64,000 bases of DNA from Stereum hirsutum FP-91666 SS1 (lineage: Eukaryota > Basidiomycota > Agaricomycetes > Russulales > Stereaceae), in assembly GCF_000264905.1 (NCBI RefSeq), contig NW_006763133.1, positions 1,143,082-1,207,081 of the forward strand, given 5' to 3'. Below, in pieces: positions 12,325-23,215 of the stretch. The notes beneath the pieces were generated by a model, which did no database searches, was not told where the DNA came from, and saw only the letters and a program-made list of their open reading frames with translations. The position numbers and the translations under genes were made by a program. Positions within the stretch are counted from its first letter, which is position 1. Every line of letters begins with the position of its first letter.

Positions 12325-15300
12325 CTAAGGGATGTAGATCCTGGAGAACCCCTCCACGCTGAAAGGAAGTGAGCCTCGTCAGTGGCAGCTCAAAGGGACG
12401 GGGTTGACGACGGTACTCACGGTTGTCTGCAGCAAGGACAAGAATGTTCCGAAGGAGCGAAGCGAGAGGCAAGGTTCTCCCTACACTCGTTGCAAAGAGC
12501 TAGACATCTGCTCCACAAACAAATCATAAACAACTCATACTCGAGCCACTGACATGAACGAGACTTACCGACAAGGCCAGCAAATAATCTGCCTTTCCTC
12601 CACCGTGCAGATGACACAGTACCGCCTGCGTTCATCGTCGCTATCGTCCCTCGGAGGGCCGGCTGCTACTCGCATATCATCTACGAACTCATTCCAGTTC
12701 CTATCTTCCACCTCCACAGTACTCTCTCTAGCAGCGTGAATAATGTCTGTGGTAGGCGGGAACACCACACTCTGATACCGTCTCCGCGTCAATGGCGAGC
12801 CTCCCTCACTGGTGACGTGCGCCAGTAAATGGGGCGTTATCCCGGTGGAGGAAGACAGGTCTGCATAGAGACCTGCGGTCTCCGAACCAGGCTCGGTAGG
12901 TCCTTCCTCGTCCTCAGAAGACGAAAAGTCCGGCGGTACAGAGCCTCGCGGAACGTACTCTTCGTCTTCGTCGTCCGAAAGCATTTCTCCGGCCAGAAAT
13001 CTCCCATAGTCCTCATCTTCGAATATCTCCTCTTCGTCAGAGCCGTCCACTGAAACAGGTGTGATATCCTGGGCATCTTCCCCTCTGGCGCGTGTGTACC
13101 TGCGTGGACTTCCGTCCCCAAACGCAGCTCCCATAACCCGTCCCCAAACCTTCCTCGCGATCCTCCCGAACGCACCAACCCACTCCCTTCCTAACCTCCC
13201 AAACTCCCTCCTTAAACCCCAATAAACCCAAAACCTCGTCGTGACCCCATCAGCCCCACTCCCAACTCTACTGTTACTCTTCCTCCCGGCTCTGACCGCC
13301 CTTACCTCATTCTCAAACCCAACCTTTCTACTTCTCACCCTTACCTGGCCCTCCTGCGTCCGTGCCATCAACCTTGTATGGCTGACTAGAGTCGCCCCAG
13401 CTCTACTCAGAGATACTTCTCCGTATTCGGTCGCAGGAGGGGCGGCGAGTGCGGAAAAGCGGGAGCGGGAACGCGGTTTAGAGGGTGAGAGGTTGACGGA
13501 CCCGACTTCGTTACCAAGACCTTCCATGGCTGTGATTTCGACACAGGCTTTTCCGAGTCGGAGGAGTACGACACCGAAATCTTCCTCCCAGTATCTTCCG
13601 CCTCCGTCGCCCATGACGTCCCTTCGCCCAAAAAGCCCCCATCTACGGACCTCGCCTTCTAACAACAGCTGCGTGATCGCGTTCAATCCGAACGCCATGA
13701 CCGTCACGCCGAGCAGCATGCTCTCGAATACGCAGGATGTGTAGTTGATAAGCGGATAGTTTGAGGAAGTGAAGAATATCACAGTGTTGAAGTGAAGGAG
13801 GGTCAGGAGAGTGAAGACCGTGGTTGGAACGAGCCGGTGCGAGGACAGACGGGGCGAAATGCCGAGTGCGTGTATTGTGGTGAGTTGAAGGAGTGGAAGT
13901 AGAATAGATATGATGACGTGCATGTCCGGCCGGGAGGGGAGGTTCTCGAGTTTGATCGTATGCGTGAGTGGTGAGGAGTAAAGATGTAGAAGAAATGCGT
14001 AGCCTAACTACGGAAACCAAACGTCAGTTTCTTCAGTCAGAGGAAGTTATGCAAAGGACGTACAAGATTGAACGGCGAGTTTCCATCTGCGCCGAGCCCC
14101 TCTAGCCCCCTGGTCAGAGAGCTAACGCCCAGCGTGGCACAAACAGCGCAGAAGGTGTCCCAGCAGATGTGTTGCATCTCCCGTTGAGCACCCCAATCAT
14201 CAAGAGCCTGCACCCATTCCCATTGACTGTCACTGGGGAACCAGCCGGAGGTCTGCAGTAAGATGATGCTCCAGAGAAATATTGAGCGCCCCAAAAGTAG
14301 GAGGGTGGGTATACGGAACACGAAACGCGAGAGTTTGGAGGAAAGATCGACGGGGAATATTAATGACCTGAGAGAACGAAGGATCGACATGGGATTACGG
14401 AAGTTGATGCGAGAGGAGTGATGTGGTCTGTGTAGAGACGGACGATTTTGCGAGGGAACGACGATATGTTGTATCCGGTTGACCAGAAGTGCCTAGATGT
14501 GCATGAGTCAGCTATAGATCCATATGTGAGTACATCGTGCTGAAAGTGGCAGTATATCTGGATTCGTAAGGTATCCGCGTAGGTGTGGGTGAACACATTG
14601 TAGCCAATTACGGCCGTGCAGATAGACCGGAAATAAATTGGTTCCGTACGAAGGGGCAAGAGAGATACGACATGGCATCTGGTAGCAAGATGTTAAAGCT
14701 GCAAATGTATGGCAGGATATGTTCCAAAACGCGCGATTTACGACCATCATCTGTCAGGCGGCTGATGAATGTGGCCTGATGACAAGGGGTAACTGAGAGC
14801 ACACGAAAGCCAAAGCCCTCTAACCCTTAATACGAGTATCCAGGCAACCAAATGAGGATATTGTTGGGACATGGTGATTTTTGAGAGACGACAGATATGT
14901 GTGGGTTGTACTGCTGGCGACACCTGGGTTCACCAACAGATTTGAAAGCCATCTCGATTTCGTACCCAACAACAGTCGTGTAGGCAAGTTTCGAGACATT
15001 CCAAGAACTACTTACCATGATAAATAGACTGATGACATACCCCGACGCAAGGAAGGCCCAAGGGTGACCTGGAGGATGCATGTACGTGCCGGGATCGGCA
15101 CCAGCGGCCACCTGCCTCTCAACCCGGGCGCGAGAGAGCTCTTCCTGAAGACGTATAGTCTGTTCTGTATTAATTTGTTCCAGACGACGAAGGTTATGAA
15201 TAATGCGAGAGGGCAATGCGGTCAAGAGGGAGCCAAGTGACAGATTGAACGAGATGTTAAATGAGTAATTGGCAGGGATTGAGCTGGACGTGTTGAGTGC

Positions 15301-15348
15301 AGAGAGTGCAGTAGCCGACGTTGTCGCAAGCAAAGAAGCAACACTCAT
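12325..15348 (-). CDS. Asi1/Asi3-like multi-pass membrane RING ubiquitin ligase
   Basis: Five exons on the minus strand: 15348-15016, 14492-14064, 14007-12569, 12507-12421 and 12358-12325; 773 aa with all phases consistent. The N-terminal part has several hydrophobic segments (WAFLASGYVISLFIM; RIPTLLLLGRSIFLWSIILL; MHVIISILLPLLQL; VPTTVFTLLTLLHF; LLGVTVMAFGLNAI). A long, charged, acidic middle follows. The extreme C-terminus is a RING-type domain whose Cys pairs are rebuilt only after splicing: CVIC, WPCRCLALCNECR, HSCPCCRQP, then VEGFSRIYIP. The WPCRCLAxCxxCR spacing and the position at the very end match yeast Asi1/Asi3, RING ligases of the inner nuclear membrane that degrade mislocalised membrane proteins and transcription-factor precursors. 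Localisation here is inferred only from that resemblance. Intron 1 is unusually long (523 nt). It is divergent from PGS1 across 157 bp. Confidence 0.8.
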
Positions 15349-15505
15349 GACGGTGAGATAGAGGGCCTTGGGCCTTCGTTGTCGTTGGCGTCGATGGTGA
15401 TGATGGTGGAAAGCGGAAGAGGGGTGTGGATGTGTGGGGTATGGGATGCGGGGTATACTAGTGCGTGTTTGTGGCCCAGTTTGCAGGCACTTGCTTCCGT
15501 CCCTG
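15349..15505. promoter_or_regulatory. Shared divergent promoter interval (RING ligase / PGS1)
   Basis: About 157 bp separate the two start codons (a shorter gap if PGS1 starts at 15434, leaving 85 bp). Regulatory signals for both genes must lie in or overlap this interval. I recognise no specific motif, so this is an inference from spacing alone. Confidence 0.4.
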
Positions 15506-17632
15506 ATGTTTGCCCTTGGTCGGGCTGTCCGCTCATGTCTCCCTGTCCTGACAGTAAATCACTCCTCACCGTCACGAACGGTGTTCACGACAGCTCACTT
15601 ACACCCATCCATTCGCCAGCTCGCTACTGAGCTTGCACACAACCAGCCATGTTTTTCCGTGTCGGCACGGAATGTACGCGTTCTCTTCCAACCTGTGGAC
15701 TTCTATAGCACTCTTCTGGTACGTTGAAGTTCATCACATAGATCTAGGATGGCGTTGACGCGTAGCAGGATATGATACGTCGCGCCAAAAAGCGCATATT
15801 TATCTCGTCGCTTTATATCGGGTCTGAAGAAACCGAACTAGTCAGTACCTCGACGACTTCTTATTCCCGAGTGTATACACAGACTGAACTTGATGCTGCA
15901 TCAGCACAGATTCAAACTTTGCACTCATCACTCTCGTCAAATCCTTCTCTTCAACTGCACCTCGTCCTTGACTTGAACCGATCGACACGACCGGGTCCGG
16001 CGTCCACGACTACTCTCCTTCGCCCTCTTTTGGAATCATTCCCGGCTCGCGTTCATGTCAGTTTGTTCAGGAGTCCAAAGCTGAAAGGCATGATGGCGAA
16101 GATCGTGCCCCCTAGGTTCAACGAAGGCTGGGGTACATGGCACGCGAAAGTATATGGTGCAGATGACGACGTCATGATCAGTGGGTGAGTGAGTGTTCGG
16201 TCTCTCTCTTTTCTCCGCTTTTGTCTGTGGACATCATGCCCCAAGTAGCCTCTGACCGCTGTGCTAAAATATTGTTTTGATCACCGTAGTGCCAACTTGA
16301 ACAAGTCGTACTTCACGGACCGACAAGACCGCTACATTCAATTCACTGCGTCTCCCTCCCTCGCCAACTACTGCTTCGACTTCCTGCAAACGGTATCTCA
16401 ATTCTCGTATCATCTGCTGCCACATAAGCCACCACCTTCTGTCTCTGGCGTCACAGGGCAGGTTAATCCTTTGGAAGTATCTTGGTCGGACCCAGACACC
16501 CATCCGCATCATATCGAGAACAAAGCCTCAACCCTTCTGTCTAAATTTCAAGCTTCGCATCTCTCAGCACCTATCGATCTTGAGTCATCGGATACATCTA
16601 CGCTCGCAACTAGTTCCTCGTCGAGGGATGTCACAACAAAACCTGCCGATCTAGACGACGAAGTCTACGTCTTTCCCGTCATTCAGGCCGGCCAATTCAA
16701 CATTCGGGAAGAAGAACGAGCTCTCAAGCTCCTTTACAGCCGTATATCTTCTTCGCCTCCTTCATTGACTCCGACTGCAAACGTTCCCACGGAAACAGAG
16801 GACAAGGACAAAACTGAGCGTCCGCTGGTGAATTTAACGAGCGGATATTTCGGCTTGTACGAGCCGTATCAAGATCTCATATTGAGCTCCGATGTCGACA
16901 CTAGAATCGTTTGTGCTGCACCCAAGGTAGGCTCACCATCTGAATCGTGTACGCCGTTGTTTTACTAAAAGATGCTCACTCGCGTGACGGACCGTTCTGC
17001 TCTGCAGGCAAATGGCTTCTTCGGATCCTCAGGGATTTCAGGACGGATACCCGAAGGTTACACTTTACTCGAACAACGCTTCATGAGGGCTGTTCGAGCA
17101 TCTGGCCGTTCCTGGGTCCCGTCTTCATCACATCTACCGTCAACGTCAAATACAAAAGACAAGAGGGGTGCTACTGTATCGGATATGGCAGCGCAAGGCG
17201 AGGGCAAAGGAGTCGAGCTGACTGAATGGCATAAAGAAGGCTGGACGTATCACGCCAAAGGTTCGCCTTTTTGTCCTTCATCTTCCTGCGTATGCGCGCA
17301 TTGTAACTATCCCTGAAATCTCATCGTCCATGGTTATAGGTATCTGGCTCTCACCTACGCAAACATCACCACCCATCCTCACACTGTTCGGATCGACGAA
17401 CCTCAACTCTCGCTCGGCAAACCTCGACACGGAATTATCTTTCCTCATGCTCACTTCCTCGCCGAAACTGAGAGAAGCGCTGGCGAAAGAAGTGAAGGGT
17501 TTGCGGAAGGATGGGGCCAGGTGGAAGGGTGCTGCTCCTGGAGAGGCAGAGAAAGGTGGCGACGATGGCGGTGGGAGGAAGGTTAGGTTTGGGACGAGGG
17601 TGTTGGTGTGGTTGGTTGGCGGTATGTTGTGA
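15506..17632 (+). CDS. PGS1: Phosphatidylglycerophosphate synthase (mitochondrial)
   Basis: Exons 15506-15718, 15769-16184, 16290-16926, 17008-17260 and 17340-17632; 603 aa. PGS1 makes phosphatidylglycerophosphate from CDP-diacylglycerol and glycerol-3-phosphate, the first committed step to cardiolipin in mitochondria. Two phospholipase-D-type HKD motifs are present. The first is HAKVYG at about residue 196, continuing over the intron into SGANLNKSYFTDRQD. The second is HAKG at about residue 504, followed by LFGSTNLNSRSANLDTE. The start of the catalytic part (FYSTLLDMIRRAKKRIFIS) forms only after removal of the 50-nt intron. I chose ATG 15506 because it gives a basic, hydrophobic N-terminus (MFALGRAVRSCLPVLTV) like a mitochondrial presequence; in-frame ATG 15434 is the alternative. 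It is convergent with DTD1. Confidence 0.92.
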
Positions 17633-18280
17633 TTGACTGAGCCCTCTCTTCGTCTTAGATGCGCATCCCACGGTTTTAGAGGTATAGATATACTAAAGCT
17701 ACGCTCTGATAATTATGATCATCGTTCAGACTGACATGAATGTGAGAAAGACTACTCCGGAGAAACCTCATTCAACCTCCGGTCCAGATGATCGCACCGC
17801 ACGGTCGCCGTTCTGTTGTTTAAGCACAAAAGACTTTACGTGGAGACATAGCCTACGGAGAATGGCAGTGGTGCGCCAACGACAGTGAACTGATGAAATT
17901 TCCCTCTTCAAGACCTCTGCAACAAGGGGTGTCCACTAACATCCACGAACACTTTCAACGTTTGACGTTGGTCTATCATGTCGCGCGAAACGAGTTGTTC
18001 ATGGTGCAATGTCTCGGTAATAACAATGATGCTAGGCTCTGATTTGTGCTGGATGCTTGAGCCCCTTTGTACACGGTCTCACATATTCGTAGCATCAGGA
18101 GCAGATTGGTGGTGGAGTGATTAAGTAAACAATTTCAGTAACGTTGACCGACCTCGAACGGAGGTCTTCACGTAGCAGTGAGTTCTGGGTTCCTTGCACA
18201 CACTCGGGGGACCTCGTATGATGGAAGGCCTTCTGAAACTGAGACAAAGACTACATATCTAGAATATAGACGGCAGCTGT
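17633..18280. other. Convergent intergenic region between PGS1 and DTD1
   Basis: 648 bp between two converging stop codons. No reading frame, RNA gene or obvious repeat stands out; it presumably holds both 3' UTRs. Confidence 0.55.
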
Positions 18281-19452
18281 TTACTCATCCGCATCAGCTT
18301 GCGGTGGCACCTCAACGCTTGAAGTAGATGTTACAGCCGTACTCCCTTTTGGCACGGAGTTGGCCGCGATGTTTCCTCCAGCCCGCATTCCCTTCGCCGT
18401 CTTCTGCTTCGCGCGGCCGTCGGCACCAACCTGAGTTTTCGTGGCACCAGGACGAGCGTCGACATACTCGAATTTACGTGTATCGAGCGTGAAGGTCACA
18501 GGGCCCTGGAGTAGAGCGGCGGGCAAGTGCATCATTCATTCAGTGTTGAGTTGAAGATGCCAAGCACTCGAAGCACAGCGGGAAGGTGTTGAGGCAGAAC
18601 CATGGGCGCACCTCGTTTGTAAGTGAGACGTTCATCATAGCTCCAAACTTTCCGTCTGACAGGAAACAGAACGACAAAAGGAGTCTCTCGTGAGCGTGCG
18701 CAGGAATTGTTGACGGAGAAAGGCATATCCCAGGAGAGAAAACAGAAAACGAAGAGCAGGAAGGCACAAGGGACTTCCCGAGACGAACCTTTTATCTTGT
18801 CTGGAGTGTAGGCCTCGCGCATCTTGCCCAGAAATACTGAATATAGCTCACTCGAAGATTCGGATCCCTGGAAAGCCAATAGAAGCGTGATCATGAAAAT
18901 TTCACCAGGTGTAAAAACTCGACAAACCATGGCACGATGGAAATCAGGCTTACTCCCTTTGCTCGTGGATGCCATGAGTGTAAACTGCGAGACGCAGAGA
19001 ACCTCTCCGCCAATATCCTTCACGCTTGCTTTCCACATGTTAGTGGCCGATGGGTCGGAGAATATTCGAAGCGAGAGTCTTCATAGACCCAATCGAAGTG
19101 AACAGCAAATCCGTAAGTCAGTACCCAAGGAAGTGGGAGACGCAAATCGCGAGACGAGCGCCGAGGCGCGTACTCAAGGTACACACATCTTTTTGGTCAG
19201 AAGCTCTGCATCGGAAGCAGTATCATCTGCGCTACATTTAAGCAACATCGAATGAGGTCCTTTCCTCCACTGGATGACGCCTGGCTTTACAGACCTGTAC
19301 CGATACCCACAAGAACCATCAGTCCTCGAGAAATATGGGAAATCGTTTCACCATCGACTACAGAATGCAGGTGAGATCGAGTACATAGTTTGGGCGATAA
19401 CGTTCGCACCTGTGACCGATGCACTGAGAACGCGTTGAACAACGGCTCGCAT
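18281..19452 (-). CDS. DTD1: D-aminoacyl-tRNA deacylase
   Basis: Seven small exons on the minus strand: 19452-19410, 19357-19295, 19226-19187, 19078-18928, 18867-18789, 18655-18612 and 18505-18281; 214 aa. The enzyme removes D-amino acids (and mischarged glycine) from tRNA in the cytosol, protecting translation. The joined protein begins [13 protein letters not shown] and contains [20 protein letters not shown] and GTDDT. It also carries the active-site motif VSQFTL and, across the last intron, [10 protein letters not shown], which holds the Gly-Pro-Val-Thr motif of the family. Canonical DTDs are about 150 aa. The extra roughly 55 residues here are a basic, then Ser/Thr/Pro-rich C-terminal tail (from about [10 protein letters not shown]), as often seen in fungal forms. 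Both signature motifs are intact, so it should be active. Confidence 0.9.
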
Positions 19453-20018
19453 CGAGGAATTAAAGATGAGAAGGGGCGATGTATTTTGGGAACAGTACTA
19501 GTGCGTTCCTCAAAACAAGTCTCCTTGGGCATGTGGCTTCCACGTGGACGTTCTTACTTTCCTTATTGAGAGGATCGTGTAGTTAAAGGAGCTCTACGGT
19601 CGGTGAAAAAATGCATCTATAATTGCTACACGTCATCGCCGCGAATATTGAATGGTGAACGCGGTTGAATAGGTCTCTTTGGCCGCGGATATGCCACCCA
19701 CTCTTGTGATACTGACCAATAGCGAGCTAGAGGTACCAGATGGGCTAGGCAAGCACATCCGAGTCCTTGGACGAAGCTTGGTTAAAGCTCGCCCGTTTAC
19801 GGGCCGCAATGGAACGCACCGGTGACTGGCACTTCCCAAGTAGAGAAACATATCCGGAAAGTTTACATCTAATACAAACACTCGCAGTGTACATGTAAGA
19901 GGCCGGCCTACTAGTAGCCTGAGGACTTCCACCCTTATCGCGATAATTACAACAGAACAAGTTCATAGGGACATGGACCCTACACGATTCTGGTTGGCAT
20001 GATTGGACGTCTGAACAA
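19453..20018. other. Intergenic region between DTD1 and the second F-box/WD40 gene
   Basis: 566 bp between the DTD1 start codon and the stop of the neighbouring minus-strand gene. It should contain the DTD1 promoter and the neighbour's 3' end. The minus-strand frame through 19745-20077 looks non-coding. I see nothing specific. Confidence 0.5.
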
Positions 20019-21752
20019 TTACCTAGTATCTTCCACGCCCTCTTCGTCGTCTGTGTCATCCTTTTCATAAACGTCACCCAGAGGTTCTCCTATCCAATTC
20101 TCGTCGTCTATTCCATTTCCAAAGTCCCAGATATCTAGCCTTGTCGTATCTTGACCATTGGAGGCAGCGACGCACCACCGCCCCTCGAAGACCACCTGCC
20201 AAACACCGATGAGTCCAGTCAAAAGATCCCGCACAATCGATCCATCACGGACGTCCCACATCTTCAGACTACCGTCAGAACCGCTCAGGACCTTGAACTC
20301 GTCGTGCTGGAAGCAGGTGATAGCGCCCGTGTGAGCCGCCAACGTGTTTCGAAGCTCGCCACTGTCGGGGTCCCAGATACGGAGAGTAGAGTCGGCAGCA
20401 GCGGATACAAGATACGATGGAGAAAGGCCAAGAAGGCCGACCAAAGAAGCGTGTCCTGTCAAGGTGTGTTGGCATTCGCCCGTTTGAAGATTCCAGACAC
20501 GGACGGTGCTATCCATTGAGCCCGAACACGCTTGATTGCGAGCCGAGTCTAGGACGACGCTGTAGACTACAGTAGTCCAGGTGGGCATGAGAAGATGTAA
20601 ACATGTTCTATAAAGAATGTAACACACCTTTCTGCGTGTGGCCCACCAGGACCCACTTGCAGTTGCCCGTTATGATATCCCATACACGAACCGTCGAATC
20701 ATAGCTGCCAGAGACGAGTGTACGTCCCCGTGCTGCAAGAGCACGAACGGCGTGGTCATGCCCCTCCAGATGTAACTTGTGGTAAGGGTTCTCATCAACA
20801 TCCTCCTACAAGTGCAAGCCTGGCGTCAGTATTGCTATGTGGAGATGAAACAAAGACGTACATTTGTGGGGCCAGCATCCGTATCGTCGAAAACACGACA
20901 TCTATACTCCATCTCGCCGGGTCTAGGTAGCATCCACACGCGTAACGAATGGTCCCGACTGCCAGAGACGATCAACGGCCGATTTGGCCACTTCTCCTTC
21001 TTCACCAACCCATTGTCGTTCTCCATAGTTACCCGCTCTGGCCTGACGATAGCTATGCAGCGGACCGTCGAAGTGTGACCACCGAATACATGGGTGCAAC
21101 GACCGGTGTATAGGTCCCAGATTCGGACCGTACGGTCAGTCGAACCACTGACCAATTCGCTCTTGTGGGCAGCCAAACTCCAAATACCGCCATGATGACC
21201 GATAAGGGAGTGTATGAGAAGGCCAGTGGAAAGAGAGTATACGTGAATGGAATGATCGTCTGAAGCTGAGATTACTCGATCTCCATGGATAACCAGACAC
21301 GTGACTACTGAGCGACCATGGGCGTTGAATCTGGTGTGTCTGGGTTGGGTGTTAGATATCCATCGAGTTTTGGTCAAGAACCTGGACTTGAACAAGACTT
21401 TGTATGGGCTTGATGAAGGAATGGAGGTAGAGTCTACGGCAAAGGTACCACGGCGAGCGAGGGCTTCGACGAATTGATATTCTGAGCCGGCCCCGAACCA
21501 AAATCCCTCTCGGTGGAGTAAAGACACCCATATAGCATCTATCGACAAGGCCTTGTTCCAAGCAGTGCAAGCACGCGATGCGCACAAAGTGTCGCGGAGA
21601 GATAGGAAGGAGAAGATGCATGATTGGATAGCAGGAGAGAGACCAGAAAACAATCTATGGTCCTGAGATCGCAACGAGACGCGTCAACAATTTCGTAGCG
21701 AGGTTCTGGACGGGAGTGAATAGTCACAAAGAAAGAATTATCGCACCTGCAT
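20019..21752 (-). CDS. F-box WD40 protein, copy 2 (inverted paralogue of the 8.9-kb gene)
   Basis: Minus-strand exons: about 21674-20862, 20805-20628 and 20566-20019, with introns of 56 and 61 nt; about 510 aa. An F-box (LSPAIQSCIFSFLSLRDTL) is followed by the same WD40 propeller as copy 1. Exon 1 is clearly diverged from copy 1, while exons 2-3 and the intron between them are almost identical at DNA level. The protein lacks copy 1's long Thr/Pro N-terminus and D-type segment. It ends soon after the propeller (ENWIGEPLGDVYEKDDTDDE) without the long acidic/Ser-rich tail. The start is unresolved: the open frame begins with TTG at 21674. A two-codon first exon, ATG at 21752-21750 spliced (gtgcga donor) onto the cag preceding GACCATAG, is possible but unproven. 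It is probably an SCF receptor, perhaps with altered oligomerisation. It is divergent from the cyclophilin gene. Confidence 0.8.
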
Positions 21753-22356
21753 TTGTCCGACACAATTTCTGAATGGTGATGATGAAGGAGGATGAGCAGG
21801 GGCAAGGTAGACGAGTGCTCACGATTGCATTACGATCTCGGGCCCCACCCGTCTGCGCTAGCACTCGTGATCATTAATTGCAGCGCCGGCCCACGCATCA
21901 GTTGTCGACACCACAAGTATCATGGCATCTTCGCTTACTTCCGGCGGTGTTTAGGTTTGCGTTCCCGTAGCAAAGAGAAAAAGCGAGACAAAATTCGACG
22001 AATCCATGATATATGTTCAAATTGCTCACAGGCGTATCACTAGGGCAGGCTTGGACTTCTCGTATCCGAGTAGCTGATATCGTGAGGTTATGAGTCCCCA
22101 GTAGCCACAGTCGCGTCACTGATATTGAGTTGTCGTGGCCATACCTTAGTCAACATGAGCGCTTGAGCCTCGAAAGCACCGGCGAGCTGCAGCGAGTGCA
22201 AAGTCCAAGGCATTTCAAGCTTCCCCGGAGTCCGGCTCATACCACGTGAGTGACATGGGCGCTAAACCCAAGTGTCTGTTTTGGAGTGGACTGACGACGT
22301 TGTTTGTTCTTGAACGGTCAACCCGCTACGCACGAGCGATTATAGGAGCGTCGACC
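21753..22356. promoter_or_regulatory. Divergent promoter region (F-box copy 2 / cyclophilin)
   Basis: About 600 bp between two divergently transcribed genes. It holds no convincing exon, although a minus-strand frame in 21.5-21.8 kb could include a 5' exon of the F-box gene. No specific motif recognised. Confidence 0.4.
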
Positions 22357-23215
22357 ATGGCAACAAACCAATCAGTTGTTCTTGAAACGAGTATGGGTGA
22401 CATCCAGCTGGAGCTCTACTGGGACCATGCTCCTCGTGTACGTATTGTGTAAATGTCCCGGCTTGTTTGACGGATTGCACTGAATCAACTTTGACATTAT
22501 GCAGACATGTAACAACTTCGCAGAGCTTGCAAAACGTGGCTATTATAATGGTATCATCTTCCACCGCATCATATCTGTGAGAACTTCTATAGAACAATCA
22601 CGTCTAACTACTAACAATGGTCCATACCACTCAACTTCTTCTCAGGATTTTATGGTCCAAGGTGGAGATCCCACGGGTACAGGTCGAGGCGGCACGAGTA
22701 TTTATGGACAAAAATTGTCCGTTTTCAACCTGAATTGCTCTCGACGATTTAAACTTAAATTCTGCCCTTTGCCTCGGTGTTCAGCGAGGATGAGATTCAC
22801 CCGGAGTTGCGTTTCACAGGCGCAGGCATTCTTGCCATGGCCAACTCAGGGCCCAACTCAAACGGTCCGTCCACATAATTCCCACTGGTGGGGCTCTGCT
22901 TCATTCTAGCTTACTTGCACTCGGTCCCGAACCTTTTTGCTGCCTGATCCATCAAACAACTCTGTTATTCGCAGGCTCTCAGTTCTTCCTGACGCTCGCG
23001 CCAACACCCTACTTAGACGGCAAACACACCATCTTTGGGCGCGTGAGCTCAGGGATGCGTGTGCTGCAACGTCTAGGATCTGTTGCGGTTGATACGCAAG
23101 ACCGGTATGATTCAAACGTTCGTCATCTCTGGGAAATATTCGGCTGAATTCGTGAACCTTTTTCATCACAAGCCCACGGGAAGATGTCAAGATACACAAA
23201 GCTCGTACCCTCTGA
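22357..23215 (+). CDS. PPIL1: Peptidyl-prolyl cis-trans isomerase, PPIL1/Cyp1-type cyclophilin
   Basis: Six exons: 22357-22437, 22505-22576, 22646-22716, 22785-22864, 22975-23104 and 23173-23215; 158 aa, the usual size for a minimal PPIL1-type cyclophilin. It starts [20 protein letters not shown]. Active-site elements assemble across the splice joins: GIIFHRI (catalytic Arg in FHR), [47 protein letters not shown] (substrate pocket) and [11 protein letters not shown]. It ends [15 protein letters not shown]1 in animals and fission yeast binds the spliceosomal protein SKIP/Prp45, so a role in pre-mRNA splicing is likely by family, not shown here. The donor of intron 3 is GTCCGT, a slightly unusual but frame-restoring site. 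Confidence 0.93.

Noticed and set aside
13241..13744. 167-codon plus-strand frame inside the RING ligase
   Set aside because: Antisense to a well-supported exon; no family motif.
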